NCBI GenBank assembly: GCA_016720425.1
Contig: JADKKQ010000007.1
Coordinates: 1-64,000, forward strand
DNA from: Betaproteobacteria bacterium
Lineage (GTDB): Bacteria; Pseudomonadota; Gammaproteobacteria; Burkholderiales; Casimicrobiaceae
Reading direction: 5' to 3'
DNA: 64,000 nucleotides
Shown here: in pieces, positions 34,259 to 43,383 of the stretch
Layout of the letters: the number at the start of each line of letters is the position of its first letter
Numbering within the stretch: position 1 is the stretch's first letter
Translations under genes and position numbers: made by a program
Notes under the pieces: generated by a model
Database searches by the model: none
Seen by the model: only the letters and a program-made list of their open reading frames with translations
Told to the model about the DNA's origin: nothing

Positions 34259-34822
34259 CTAGATCTTCGGCAGCGTCACGCCGTGCTGGCCCTGGTACTT
34301 GCCGCCGCGGTCCTTGTACGACGTCTCGCACACCTCGTCGGACTCGAAGAACACCACCTGCGCGACGCCCTCGTTGGCGTAGATCTTCGCCGGCAGCGGC
34401 GTCGTGTTCGAGAACTCGAGCGTGACGAAGCCCTCCCACTCGGGCTCGAACGGCGTCACGTTGACGATGATGCCGCAGCGCGCGTAGGTGGACTTGCCGA
34501 GGCAGATCGTCAGCACGTTGCGCGGGATGCGGAAGTACTCGACGGTGCGGGCGAGCGCGAATGAGTTCGGCGGGATGATGCACACGTCGCCGACGAAATC
34601 GACGAACGAGCCCGCGTCGAAGGCCTTCGGATCGACGATCGTCGAGTTGATGTTGGTGAAGATCTTGAATTCGCGCGAGCAGCGGATGTCGTAGCCGTAG
34701 CTCGAGGTGCCGTAGGAAACGATGCGGCGTCCGTCGACCTCACGCACCTGGCCGGGCTCGAAGGGGTCGATCATGCCGGCCGACTGCGCCATCCGGCGGA
34801 TCCACTTGTCTGCCTTGATCAT
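34259..34822 (-). CDS. dcd: dCTP deaminase
   Basis: The 187-residue enzyme deaminates dCTP to dUTP, a step toward dTTP. It shows the trimeric dUTPase-like fold with SYGTSSYGYDIRCS, the nucleotide-binding ALARTVEYFRIPRNVLTICLGKSTYARCG, and the late segment GKYQGQHGVTLPKI. Length is normal for the bacterial family (about 188-193). It follows mrp on the same strand after 52 nt. Confidence 0.96.
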   Translation of the reverse strand: MIKADKWIRRMAQSAGMIDPFEPGQVREVDGRRIVSYGTSSYGYDIRCSREFKIFTNINSTIVDPKAFDAGSFVDFVGDVCIIPPNSFALARTVEYFRIPRNVLTICLGKSTYARCGIIVNVTPFEPEWEGFVTLEFSNTTPLPAKIYANEGVAQVVFFESDEVCETSYKDRGGKYQGQHGVTLPKI

Positions 34823-34874
34823 GTCGCTCCCTCGGCCGCGGACGCCGGCACGCGCCGGCGTCGCGGCTCCGCGG

Positions 34875-35963
34875 TCAGGTGTTCTGGATCACGATGGAGG
34901 GGAACTTCGCCGAGAAGTCCTCGGCCTTCTGGGCGACGAACACCGCGGTCTTGCGCGCGATCTCGCGGTAGATCGCAGCGATCGGCCCGTCGGGGTCGGC
35001 AATCACGGTCGGCCGCCCCGAGTCGACCTGCTCGCGGATGCGGATGTCGAGCGGCAGCCCGCCGAGAAACGGCACGTTGTACTCGGCGCACATCTTCTGC
35101 GCCCCGCCCTCGCCGAAGATGTGCTCGGCGTGACCGCACTTCGAGCAGACGTGGATGCTCATGTTCTCGACGATGCCCACGATCGGCACGCCGACCTTCT
35201 CGAACATCTTCAGCCCCTTGCGCGCGTCGAGCAGCGCGATGTCCTGCGGGGTGGTCACGATCACCGCGCCGGTGACCGGAACCTTCTGCGACAGCGTGAG
35301 CTGGATGTCGCCGGTGCCGGGCGGCATGTCGACGACGAGGTAGTCGAGGTCGCGCCAGTTGGTGTCCTTCAGCAGCTGCTCCAGCGCCTGCGTCACCATC
35401 GGCCCGCGCCACACCATCGGCGTGTCGACGTCGATCAGGAAGCCGATCGACATCGCCTGCAGGCCGAAGGCCTCGAGCGGCTCCAGCGTCTTGCCGTCGG
35501 TGGACTCGGGTCGCCCGGAGATGCCCAGCATCGTCGGCTGCGACGGGCCGTAGATGTCGGCGTCGAGGATGCCGACCGCGGCGCCCTCGGCGGCGAGAGC
35601 GAGCGCCAGATTGACCGCCGTCGTCGACTTGCCGACGCCACCCTTGCCCGAGGCGATGGCGATGATGTTCTTGACGCCGGGGACGAGCTTGACGCCGCGC
35701 TGGACGGCGTGCGAGGTGATCTTCTGCGTGATGTTGACGGTCACCCGCCCGGCGCCGGGAAGCTGGCCGAGTTCGGCGGCGATCAGCTGCTTCAGGATGC
35801 CGTGCTGGGTCCTGGCCGGATAGCCCAGCTGGACGTCGACGGTGACGTCGCCGCCGTCGACCGCGATCTTCTTCACGGCCTTGCCGGCGACGAAATCCTT
35901 GCCGGTGTTGGGATCGACAAGAGCGCGCAGGCGGCCCTGGATGTCGGCCTCGGAAATGACCAT
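34875..35963 (-). CDS. apbC: Mrp/ApbC-family Fe-S cluster carrier ATPase
   Basis: The 362-residue protein has an N-terminal MIP18-like domain (about 1-85) and a deviant Walker A P-loop ASGKGGVGKSTTAVNLAL. It also has Walker-type LDADIYGPSQPTML, DYLVVDMPPGTGD, and the cluster-bridging CxxC in HVCSKCGHAEHIFG. It assembles or transfers 4Fe-4S clusters. The ATG at 35963 begins the MIP18-like domain; the longer open frame upstream is not conserved-looking. It diverges from metG, an arrangement common in proteobacteria. Confidence 0.95.
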   Translation of the reverse strand: MVISEADIQGRLRALVDPNTGKDFVAGKAVKKIAVDGGDVTVDVQLGYPARTQHGILKQLIAAELGQLPGAGRVTVNITQKITSHAVQRGVKLVPGVKNIIAIASGKGGVGKSTTAVNLALALAAEGAAVGILDADIYGPSQPTMLGISGRPESTDGKTLEPLEAFGLQAMSIGFLIDVDTPMVWRGPMVTQALEQLLKDTNWRDLDYLVVDMPPGTGDIQLTLSQKVPVTGAVIVTTPQDIALLDARKGLKMFEKVGVPIVGIVENMSIHVCSKCGHAEHIFGEGGAQKMCAEYNVPFLGGLPLDIRIREQVDSGRPTVIADPDGPIAAIYREIARKTAVFVAQKAEDFSAKFPSIVIQNT

Positions 35964-36010
35964 CGATGACTCCGTCGGAAAAGAGGGGGGAACGGGAAGG
36001 AAAGCCGTTG

Positions 36011-36067
36011 ATTCTAGCGAAAATCGCGCCGCCTCGATATTCGGCCTGCGCGACGCTTTGCTAGAAT
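36011..36067. promoter_or_regulatory. Divergent -10 elements between apbC and metG
   Basis: TAGAAT hexamers occur on the minus strand at 36016-36011 and on the plus strand at 36062-36067, within the inverted words GATTCTAGC and GCTAGAATC. They are well placed for apbC and metG respectively. Neither has a convincing -35. Confidence 0.4.
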
Positions 36068-36134
36068 CGCGCTTTACCCCGCTGCCGGCAAGGTCGACGC
36101 CCGCAGGCAACCGCCGCACCCGAGGTTCCCCGCG

Positions 36135-38204
36135 ATGTCCTCATCCCCGCCCCGTCCGCCCGGCCGCCGCCGCCTTTTCGTGACGACGGCGCTGCCGTAC
36201 GCCAACGGCCCGTTCCACATCGGGCACATCATGGAGTACATCCAGGCCGACGTCTGGGTGCGCTTCCAGCGCATGCAGGGGCACGAGGTGCACTTCGTCT
36301 GCGCCGACGACACGCACGGCGCGCCGATCATGCTCAAGGCCGAGGCCGAGGGCGTCACGCCGGAGGAGCTCGTCGGCCGCATCGCGGCGACGCGGCCGAA
36401 GCACCTCGCCGGCTTCCACATCAGCTTCGACCACTGGCACTCGACCGACTCGCCGGAGAACGTCGAGCTGTCGCAGGACATCTTCCGCAAGCTGCGCGAC
36501 CGCGTCCCTTCGCTGGTCACCACGCGCCCGGTCGAGCAGTTCTACGACCCGGTCAAGGCGATGTTCCTGCCCGACCGCTACATCAAGGGCGAATGCCCGA
36601 AGTGCGCGGCCAAGGACCAGTACGGCGACGCCTGCGAGGTCTGCGGCGCCGTCTACGCGCCGACCGAGTTGCGCAACCCCTACTCCACGATCTCCGGCGC
36701 GACGCCGGTACGCAAGTCCTCCGAACACTATTTCTTCCGCCTCTCCGACCCGGCCTGCGTCGAATTCCTGCGCGAGTGGACGCAGGGCGGCCGCCTGCAA
36801 CCCGAGGTCGCCAACAAGGCGCTGGAGTGGCTGGCCGGCGACGCGGGGATGGCCGACTGGGACATCTCGCGCGACGCGCCCTACTTCGGCATCGAGATCC
36901 CGGACGCGCCCGGCAAGTACTTCTACGTCTGGCTGGACGCGCCGATCGGCTACCTGGCGAGCCTCAAGGCGCACCTGGCCCACCTGGGCGCCGATTTCGC
37001 GACCTTCCTCGCCGGCGAGGACGTCGACCAGTACCACTTCATCGGCAAGGACATCGTCTACTTCCACACGCTGTTCTGGCCGGCGATGCTGAAATTCGCG
37101 GGTGCGCCGTACAAGGTGCCCGACAACGTCTTCGTCCACGGCTTCATCACCTTCTCCGGCGAGAAGATGTCGAAGTCCCGTGGCACCGGCGTCAGCCCGG
37201 ACGTCTACCTCGACCTCGGGCTCAATCCGGAGTGGCTGCGCTATTACCTCGCGGCCAAGCTCAACGCGCGCGTCGAGGACATCGACTTCAACCCCGACGA
37301 CTTCCTGGCCCGCGTCAACAGCGACCTGGTCGGCAAGTACGTCAACATCGCCAGCCGCGCCGCCAATTTCGTCACCCGGCACTTCGACGGCCACCTGACG
37401 ACGGCGTGGGAGGCCCCCGAGGAGCGCCTGCTGCAGACGCTGCGCGATGCCCAGCCGGCGATCGCGCGCGCCTACGCCGACCGCGAGTTCGGCAAGGCGG
37501 TGCGCGAGATCATGCGCCTGGCCGACCTCGTCAACCAGTACGTCGACGCCGAGAAGCCCTGGGAACTGGCCAAGGCGATGGCCACCGGCGGCGGCTTTCG
37601 CGAGCGCCTGCACCAGATATGCAGCGTCAGCCTCAACGCGTTCTTCCTGCTGACCAAGTACCTCGCGCCGATCCTGCCGGCCACCGCCGAACGGGTGTCG
37701 ACGTTCCTCAACGAGAACGCGCTCGACTGGGACAACGTCCGGCTGCTCTCGCACTGCAAGGCCTACGAGCACCTGATCACCCGCATCGATCCCCGGGCGA
37801 TCGACGCGCTGCTGGCGGGCCCCAAGGCCGCCGCACAGACCCCGGCGGGAGGCGTCGCGCCCGAGCCGGCAGCGGCGGAGATCGGCATCGACGACTTCGC
37901 CCGCGTCGACCTGCGGATCGCGCGGATCGTGGCGGCCGAGCACGTCGAAGGCGCGGCCAAGCTGCTGCAGCTGACGCTCGACGTCGGCGAGGGAAGGCAC
38001 CGGACGGTGTTCGCAGGCATCAAGTCGGCCTACCGGCCCGAGGACCTCGTCGGACGGCTGACGCCGATGGTCGCCAACCTGGCGCCGCGCAAGATGAAAT
38101 TCGGCCTGTCCGAAGGCATGGTGCTCGCGGCTTCCGGCGACGGCCCGGGGATATTCCTCCTCGCCCCCGACGCGGGCGCGCAGCCCGGAATGCGCGTGAA
38201 ATGA
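36135..38204 (+). CDS. metG: Methionyl-tRNA synthetase
   Basis: The 689-residue class I synthetase has the HIGH signature as FHIGHIMEY (near residue 26) and the zinc knuckle CPKCAAKDQYGDACEVCG (about 153-170). KMSKS lies in SGEKMSKSRGTG (about 343). The C-terminal tRNA-binding (EMAP/Trbp111-like) domain runs from FARVDLRIARIV to the end. This is the dimeric long form found in E. coli. It charges initiator and elongator tRNA-Met. The start ATG at 36135 follows divergent control elements shared with apbC. Confidence 0.97.
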   Translation: MSSSPPRPPGRRRLFVTTALPYANGPFHIGHIMEYIQADVWVRFQRMQGHEVHFVCADDTHGAPIMLKAEAEGVTPEELVGRIAATRPKHLAGFHISFDHWHSTDSPENVELSQDIFRKLRDRVPSLVTTRPVEQFYDPVKAMFLPDRYIKGECPKCAAKDQYGDACEVCGAVYAPTELRNPYSTISGATPVRKSSEHYFFRLSDPACVEFLREWTQGGRLQPEVANKALEWLAGDAGMADWDISRDAPYFGIEIPDAPGKYFYVWLDAPIGYLASLKAHLAHLGADFATFLAGEDVDQYHFIGKDIVYFHTLFWPAMLKFAGAPYKVPDNVFVHGFITFSGEKMSKSRGTGVSPDVYLDLGLNPEWLRYYLAAKLNARVEDIDFNPDDFLARVNSDLVGKYVNIASRAANFVTRHFDGHLTTAWEAPEERLLQTLRDAQPAIARAYADREFGKAVREIMRLADLVNQYVDAEKPWELAKAMATGGGFRERLHQICSVSLNAFFLLTKYLAPILPATAERVSTFLNENALDWDNVRLLSHCKAYEHLITRIDPRAIDALLAGPKAAAQTPAGGVAPEPAAAEIGIDDFARVDLRIARIVAAEHVEGAAKLLQLTLDVGEGRHRTVFAGIKSAYRPEDLVGRLTPMVANLAPRKMKFGLSEGMVLAASGDGPGIFLLAPDAGAQPGMRVK

Positions 38205-38253
38205 ACGCGGCCGCGCGGGCGATCCCGGCCGGCGCCGCCGCGGTGGCCGCGGC

Positions 38254-40263
38254 GTGACGCCGATGTCCCCGGGACCGCTGGCGCTGGTCCTCGCCGCCCT
38301 CCTCGCCTGGCTCGCGATCGGGACGCTCGGCCTGGCCCGTGCACGCGAGCTCGTGTTCGTCAGCCGGGTGCTGTTCCCGGTCGGTGCGCTGGCGGGTCTC
38401 GTGCTGGCCGCCGCCGGGGTGATCGCGCTCGGCGCCCCGGCGCAGGCGCTGGTCGTGCCGCTGGGCTTGCCGGACCTGCCGTTCCACCTGCGCCTCGACG
38501 CGCTGTCGGCGTTCTTCCTGATCCTGCTGGGCGCGGTGGGTGCCGCGATCTCGGTGTTCTCGGCCGGCTATTTCCGCAGCAGCGAAGGCACCGCGCCCGG
38601 CCTCGTCTGCTTCCACTACCACGTGTTCCTGGCGTCGATGGCGCTGGTGCTGCTCGCCGACGACGCCTACGTGTTCATGGTCGCCTGGGAGTCGATGGCG
38701 CTGTCGTCGTACTTCCTGGTCACCACCGAGCACCGGATCGCCGAGATCCGCCGCGCGGGCTTCCTCTACCTGCTGATCGCGCACGTCGGCGCCATCGGCA
38801 TCCTGCTCTGCTTCGGCGTGCTGCAGGGCGGCAGCGGCGACTACAGCTTCGACGCCATGCGCGCGGCGAAGCTCGCCGGGCACTGGCCGTCGGTGGCCTT
38901 CCTGCTGGCGCTGTTCGGCTTCGGGGCCAAGGCGGGCATCCTGCCGCTGCACGTCTGGCTGCCCGAGGCGCATCCGGCGGCGCCGTCGCCGGCCTCGGCG
39001 CTGATGAGCGCGGTGATGCTGAAGACCGCGATCTACGGCCTGCTGCGCGTCAGCTTCGACCTGCTCGACGCGCAGCTCTGGTGGTGGGGCGTGATCGCGC
39101 TGTCGCTGGGCCTCGCGACGGCGCTGTTCGGCGTCGTCTTCGCGGCGGTGCAGACCGACATGAAGCGGCTGCTGGCCTACTCGTCGATCGAGAACATCGG
39201 CATCATCGTCTGCGGCATCGGGCTCACCGTCATCTTCAAGTCGCACGGCAAGACGCTGCTGGCCGCGATCACGATGACCGCGGTGCTCTACCACGCGCTC
39301 AACCACGCCTTCTTCAAGAGCCTGCTGTTCCTGGCGACGGGCTCGGTGCTGCACGCGACGCGGGAACGCAGCCTGGGCAAGCTGGGCGGACTCATCCACC
39401 GCATGCCCTGGGTCGCCTGGCTGGCGCTGGTCGGGACCCTGGCGATCTCCGGTCTGCCGCCGTTGAACGGCTTCGTCTCCGAATGGCTGCTGCTGCAGGC
39501 GTTCCTGTTCACCCCCAGCCTGCCGCAGTCCTTCGTCAACATGCTGGTGCCGGTCGCGGCCGCGGCGCTGGCGCTGGCCGCGGCGCTTGCCGCGTACGTG
39601 ATGGTCAAGTTCTACGGCATCGTGTTCCTCGGGCAGCCGCGCGAACCGGGCCTGGCCCAGGCGCACGACGCCGGGCGCCTGGAGCGCGTGGGCCTCGTGT
39701 TCCTCGCCGCCGGCTGCGTGCTGCTGGGCCTCTTTCCGGTGCAGGTGATCGCGCTGCTGGATCCGGTCAACGAGATGCTCGTGGGCTCCACCGCCGGGCG
39801 CGGCGTGGCGCAGAACTGGCTGCTGCTCGCCCCGATCAACGCCGACCGCGCCAGCTACAGCCCGCTCATCGTCTTCCTGGTCGTCGGCGCGATCGTGCTG
39901 CTGACCACGCTGCTGGTGCGTCGTTTCTACCACGGGCGCGTGCGCCGCGCCGATCCCTGGGACTGCGGCTTCCCGCTGCAGACGCCGCGCATGCAGGACA
40001 CCGCCGAGGGTTTCGGGCAGCCGATCCGCCAGGTGTTCGAGCCGTTCTTCCGCCTCCAGCGGCAGCTGCCCTCGCCGTTCGACGCCGCGCCGAAATACTC
40101 GGCCCGCGCGGACGACCACTGGTGGCACTGGCTGTACCTGCCGATCGCGCGGGCGGCGGAGGCCTGCGGGCGGTTCTTCGGGCTGATCCAGCAGGGCCGC
40201 ATCTCGGTCTACCTCACCTACAGCTTCGTCACCCTGCTCGTGCTGCTCCTCTTCGTCCAATGA
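38254..40263 (+). CDS. hyfB: Hydrogenase-4-like component B (HyfB; NuoL/M/N antiporter family)
   Basis: The 669-residue membrane protein has about 16 helices and the Mrp-antiporter signature: VAWESMALSSYFLV, GFGAKAGILPLHVWLPEAHPAAPSPASALMSAVMLK, and LLAYSSIENIGIIVCGIGL. Charged Lys/Glu/His residues lie within helices as expected for a proton channel. A C-terminal hydrophilic stretch (RRADPWDCGFPLQTPRMQDT) is typical of HyfB/HycC. The start is GTG at 38254, with an ATG three codons later. It begins a six-gene operon with one-base to 56-nt junctions. Confidence 0.9.
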   Translation: MTPMSPGPLALVLAALLAWLAIGTLGLARARELVFVSRVLFPVGALAGLVLAAAGVIALGAPAQALVVPLGLPDLPFHLRLDALSAFFLILLGAVGAAISVFSAGYFRSSEGTAPGLVCFHYHVFLASMALVLLADDAYVFMVAWESMALSSYFLVTTEHRIAEIRRAGFLYLLIAHVGAIGILLCFGVLQGGSGDYSFDAMRAAKLAGHWPSVAFLLALFGFGAKAGILPLHVWLPEAHPAAPSPASALMSAVMLKTAIYGLLRVSFDLLDAQLWWWGVIALSLGLATALFGVVFAAVQTDMKRLLAYSSIENIGIIVCGIGLTVIFKSHGKTLLAAITMTAVLYHALNHAFFKSLLFLATGSVLHATRERSLGKLGGLIHRMPWVAWLALVGTLAISGLPPLNGFVSEWLLLQAFLFTPSLPQSFVNMLVPVAAAALALAAALAAYVMVKFYGIVFLGQPREPGLAQAHDAGRLERVGLVFLAAGCVLLGLFPVQVIALLDPVNEMLVGSTAGRGVAQNWLLLAPINADRASYSPLIVFLVVGAIVLLTTLLVRRFYHGRVRRADPWDCGFPLQTPRMQDTAEGFGQPIRQVFEPFFRLQRQLPSPFDAAPKYSARADDHWWHWLYLPIARAAEACGRFFGLIQQGRISVYLTYSFVTLLVLLLFVQ

Positions 40264-41210
40264 CCGCGTCGGCCTTCCTGTCGCAACTGCTCCAGCTCGG
40301 CGTCGCGCTGCTGCTGGCGCCGCTGCTCGCCGGCTGGGTGAGCCAGTGCCGCGCATGGCTGCAGAACAAGAGCGCGCCGTCGCTGCTGCTGCCGTATCGG
40401 ACCATCCACAAGCTGTTCATCAAGGACGCGGTCGTCGCGCACAACGCCTCGCCGATCTTCCGCGTCGCGCCCTACATCGTCTTCGGGGCGATGTGCTGCG
40501 CGGCGGCGATCGTCCCCTCGCTGTCGACCGGCCTGCCCTTCGCGCAGGCCGCCGACACGATCGCGCTGGTCGGCCTGTTCGCGCTCGCCCGGGTGTTCAT
40601 CGCGCTGGCGGCGATGGACATCGGCACCGCGTTCGGCTCGCTGGGCGCGCGGCGCGAGATGTTCGTCGGCTTCCTGGCCGAGCCGGCGCTGCTGATGGTG
40701 CTGTTCACGGCGTCGCTCATCTCCGGCTCGACGTCGCTGCCGACCATCGTCGACTCGCTGGCGCACCGCGACCTCGCGATCTATCCCAGCCTCGCCTTCG
40801 CCGGCGTGGCCTTCACCATGGTGTCGCTGGCCGAGAACGCCCGCATCCCGGTCGACAATCCGGCGACGCACCTCGAGCTGACGATGATCCACGAGGCGAT
40901 GATCCTCGAGTACTCGGCGCGTCACCTGGCGCTGATCGAGTGGGCCTCGGCGCTGAAGCTCTTCAACTACTCCTGCATCGGCATCGCGATCTTCGTGCCC
41001 TTCGGCATCGCCGCGGGCAGCGACGACTGGGCCGCCATCCTGGGCGCCGCACCCGCGCTGGCCGCCAAGCTGGCCATCGGCGGCTTCGTCCTGGCGCTGA
41101 TCGAGACGCTGTCGGCGAAGATGCGCATCTTCCGCGCCCCGGAGTTCCTGGGCACCGCGTTCCTGCTCGCGGTGCTGGCCATGCTCGTCCACCTGCTGCT
41201 GGGGACCTGA
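40260..41210 (+). CDS. hyfC: Hydrogenase-4-like component C (HyfC; NuoH family)
   Basis: The 316-residue membrane protein has eight helices of the NuoH/HycD family. The quinone/electron-module loop resembles SPIFRVAPYIVFG and NARIPVDNPATHLELTMIHEAMILEYSARH, which is strongly conserved. It anchors the hydrophilic subunits. The ATG overlaps the hyfB stop by three bases, so translation is coupled. Confidence 0.92.
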   Translation: MTASAFLSQLLQLGVALLLAPLLAGWVSQCRAWLQNKSAPSLLLPYRTIHKLFIKDAVVAHNASPIFRVAPYIVFGAMCCAAAIVPSLSTGLPFAQAADTIALVGLFALARVFIALAAMDIGTAFGSLGARREMFVGFLAEPALLMVLFTASLISGSTSLPTIVDSLAHRDLAIYPSLAFAGVAFTMVSLAENARIPVDNPATHLELTMIHEAMILEYSARHLALIEWASALKLFNYSCIGIAIFVPFGIAAGSDDWAAILGAAPALAAKLAIGGFVLALIETLSAKMRIFRAPEFLGTAFLLAVLAMLVHLLLGT

Positions 41211-41212
41211 CG

Positions 41213-41884
41213 ATGGCCGCCGGCATCCCGTTCTACGCCCAGCTCATCAACCTGTTCGCCGCGGTGCTGCTGCTGATCTCGTTCGCGATGCTGGCGCAGC
41301 GGCGCGTGCTGTCGCTGATCGACCTGTTCGCCGCCCAGGGCCTCGCGCTGGCGCTGTCGACGGCGGTGGTCGGCTGGGGCACCGGGCAGTCGCACCTGTA
41401 CTGGTCGGCCGGGGTCACGCTGACGCTGAAGGTGTTCCTGCTGCCGTTCCTGCTGTACCGGCTGATCCGCCGCCTCGACGTCAAGTGGGACGTCGAGCCG
41501 CTGATCAACATCCCCACCACGATGCTGGTCGGGATCGTGCTGGTGGTGTTCGCCTTCAACCTCGCCGCGCCGATCTCCAACCTGTCGAGCACGGTGACGC
41601 GGTCGACGCTGGGCATCGCCATCGCCAGCGTGATGCTGTCGTTCCTGATGATGATCACCCGCCGCAAGGCGATCCCGCAGGTCATCGGCTTCCTGGCGAT
41701 GGAGAACGGCCTCTTCTTCGCGGCGACCAGCGCGACCTACGGGATGCCGATGGTGGTCGAGCTCGGCATCGCCCTCGACGTGCTGGTCGGGATGCTGATC
41801 CTCGGCGTGTTCTTCTTCCAGATCCGCGAGCAGTTCGACAGCCTCGACCTCAAGCACCTCGAGCAGCTGCGGGAGGACGAGTGA
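41213..41884 (+). CDS. hyfE: Hydrogenase-4-like component E (HyfE; NuoK-like)
   Basis: The 223-residue protein has six to seven membrane helices. The NuoK-like part (ITRRKAIPQVIGFLAMENGLFFAATSATYGMPMVVELG) includes the buried Glu in MENG. The N-terminal half holds further helices, as in HyfE. It starts 3 nt after hyfC stops. Confidence 0.9.
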   Translation: MAAGIPFYAQLINLFAAVLLLISFAMLAQRRVLSLIDLFAAQGLALALSTAVVGWGTGQSHLYWSAGVTLTLKVFLLPFLLYRLIRRLDVKWDVEPLINIPTTMLVGIVLVVFAFNLAAPISNLSSTVTRSTLGIAIASVMLSFLMMITRRKAIPQVIGFLAMENGLFFAATSATYGMPMVVELGIALDVLVGMLILGVFFFQIREQFDSLDLKHLEQLREDE

Positions 41885-41915
41885 GACCGGCGGCGGAGCG
41901 GCACGGGAGCGGCGA

Positions 41916-43367
41916 GTGATCGAGATCCTCCTCGTGCTCGGGATCCCGCTGGCCGGCGGCATCGTGCTCGCGCTGATCGGCGAGCGCGGCCACGCGCCGA
42001 CGGTCAACGTCGCGACCAGCCTGCTCACCTTTCTCGCCTCGCTGGCGCTGACCGCCCGGGTCATCCGCGACGGCCCGCTGCTGGTGCTCGACCAGCAGTT
42101 CTTCGTCGACCCCTTCAACGTCTTCCTGGTCGCGCTGACGGCGTTCGTGGGCTTCACCACGTCGATCTTCTCGCGCCCGTACATGCGCATCGAGCACGAG
42201 CACGGCAAGCTCACGCCGGCCCGGCTGCGCCTGTATCACAGCATGTACCAGCTGTTCAATTTCACGATGCTGGTGGCGCTGCTCACCAACAACATGGGCA
42301 TCCTCTGGGTGGCGATGGAGGCGGCGACGCTGACGACGGTGCTGCTGGTGTCGCTGTACCGCACGCCGGCCAGCCTCGAGGCCGCGTGGAAGTACTTCAT
42401 CCTCTGCGGCGTGGGCATCGCGCAGGCGCTGTTCGGCACCATCCTGCTCTACTTCGCCGCCGAGAAGCTGCTGGGCGCCGAGGGCGGCGCGCTGCTGTGG
42501 ACCGAGCTCAACGCCGTCAAGGGCGGCCTCGAGCCCACGGTGCTGTCGCTGGCCTTCGTGTTCCTGCTGGTCGGCTACGGCACCAAGGTCGGCCTCGTGC
42601 CGCTGCACAACTGGCTGCCCGACGCGCACGCCGAGGGCCCGACCCCGGTCTCGGCGGTGCTGTCCGGGCTGCTGCTGAACGTCGCGCTGTACGCGGTGGT
42701 CCGCTGCAAGGTGCTGGTCGAGGGCGCCGTGCACAACGGCATGGCGAAGATGCTGATGATGGGCTTCGGCCTGCTCTCGGTGGTGGTCGCCGCGTTCCTG
42801 CTGTCCCGCCAGAAGGACATCAAGCGGCTGTTCGCGTATTCGTCGATCGAGCACATGGGCATCATCACCTTCGCCTTCGGGATGGGCGGGCCGATCGCAA
42901 GCTACGCCGGGCTGCTGCACATGACCGTGCACTCGCTGACCAAGTCGGCGATCTTCTTCGCCGTCGGGCACGCGGCGCAGAAGACCGGCACGCAGCTGAT
43001 CGACAGCATCCGCGGCCTGGTGACGATCAGCCCGTCGATCGGCTGGGGCCTGGCCATCGGCACGCTGGCGATCCTCGGCATGCCGCCGTTCGGCGTGTTC
43101 GCCAGCGAGTTCCTGATCCTCACCACCGCGATGCGGGAGCAGCCCTGGGCGACGCCGTTCCTGCTGCTCGCGCTGGGCATCGCCTTCGCCGCGGTGTTCT
43201 CGAAGGTGCAGCCGATGGTCTTCGGCGAGACCACGGCGCGCCGGCTGCCGCACCGGCCGGCGATGTTCCCGGTGTTCGTGCACCTCGCGCTGGTGCTGAT
43301 GCTGGGCCTCTGGACGCCGCCGTTCCTCGCCGACTGGTACCGGCAGGCGGCGCGACTGATCGGATGA
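41916..43367 (+). CDS. hyfF: Hydrogenase-4-like component F (HyfF; antiporter-like)
   Basis: The 483-residue membrane protein is a second Mrp-antiporter-like subunit. It carries VAMEAATLTTVLLVSLYRTP, YGTKVGLVPLHNWLPDAHAEGPTPVSAVLSGLL, KRLFAYSSIEHMGIITFAFG and HSLTKSAIFFAVGHAAQ. The start is a GTG (GTGATCGAGATC) at 41916 after a GGAGCGGC stretch. With HyfB it would give the complex two ion-pumping channels. Confidence 0.9.
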   Translation: MIEILLVLGIPLAGGIVLALIGERGHAPTVNVATSLLTFLASLALTARVIRDGPLLVLDQQFFVDPFNVFLVALTAFVGFTTSIFSRPYMRIEHEHGKLTPARLRLYHSMYQLFNFTMLVALLTNNMGILWVAMEAATLTTVLLVSLYRTPASLEAAWKYFILCGVGIAQALFGTILLYFAAEKLLGAEGGALLWTELNAVKGGLEPTVLSLAFVFLLVGYGTKVGLVPLHNWLPDAHAEGPTPVSAVLSGLLLNVALYAVVRCKVLVEGAVHNGMAKMLMMGFGLLSVVVAAFLLSRQKDIKRLFAYSSIEHMGIITFAFGMGGPIASYAGLLHMTVHSLTKSAIFFAVGHAAQKTGTQLIDSIRGLVTISPSIGWGLAIGTLAILGMPPFGVFASEFLILTTAMREQPWATPFLLLALGIAFAAVFSKVQPMVFGETTARRLPHRPAMFPVFVHLALVLMLGLWTPPFLADWYRQAARLIG

Positions 43368-43383
43368 CGGGGAGCACCGCCCG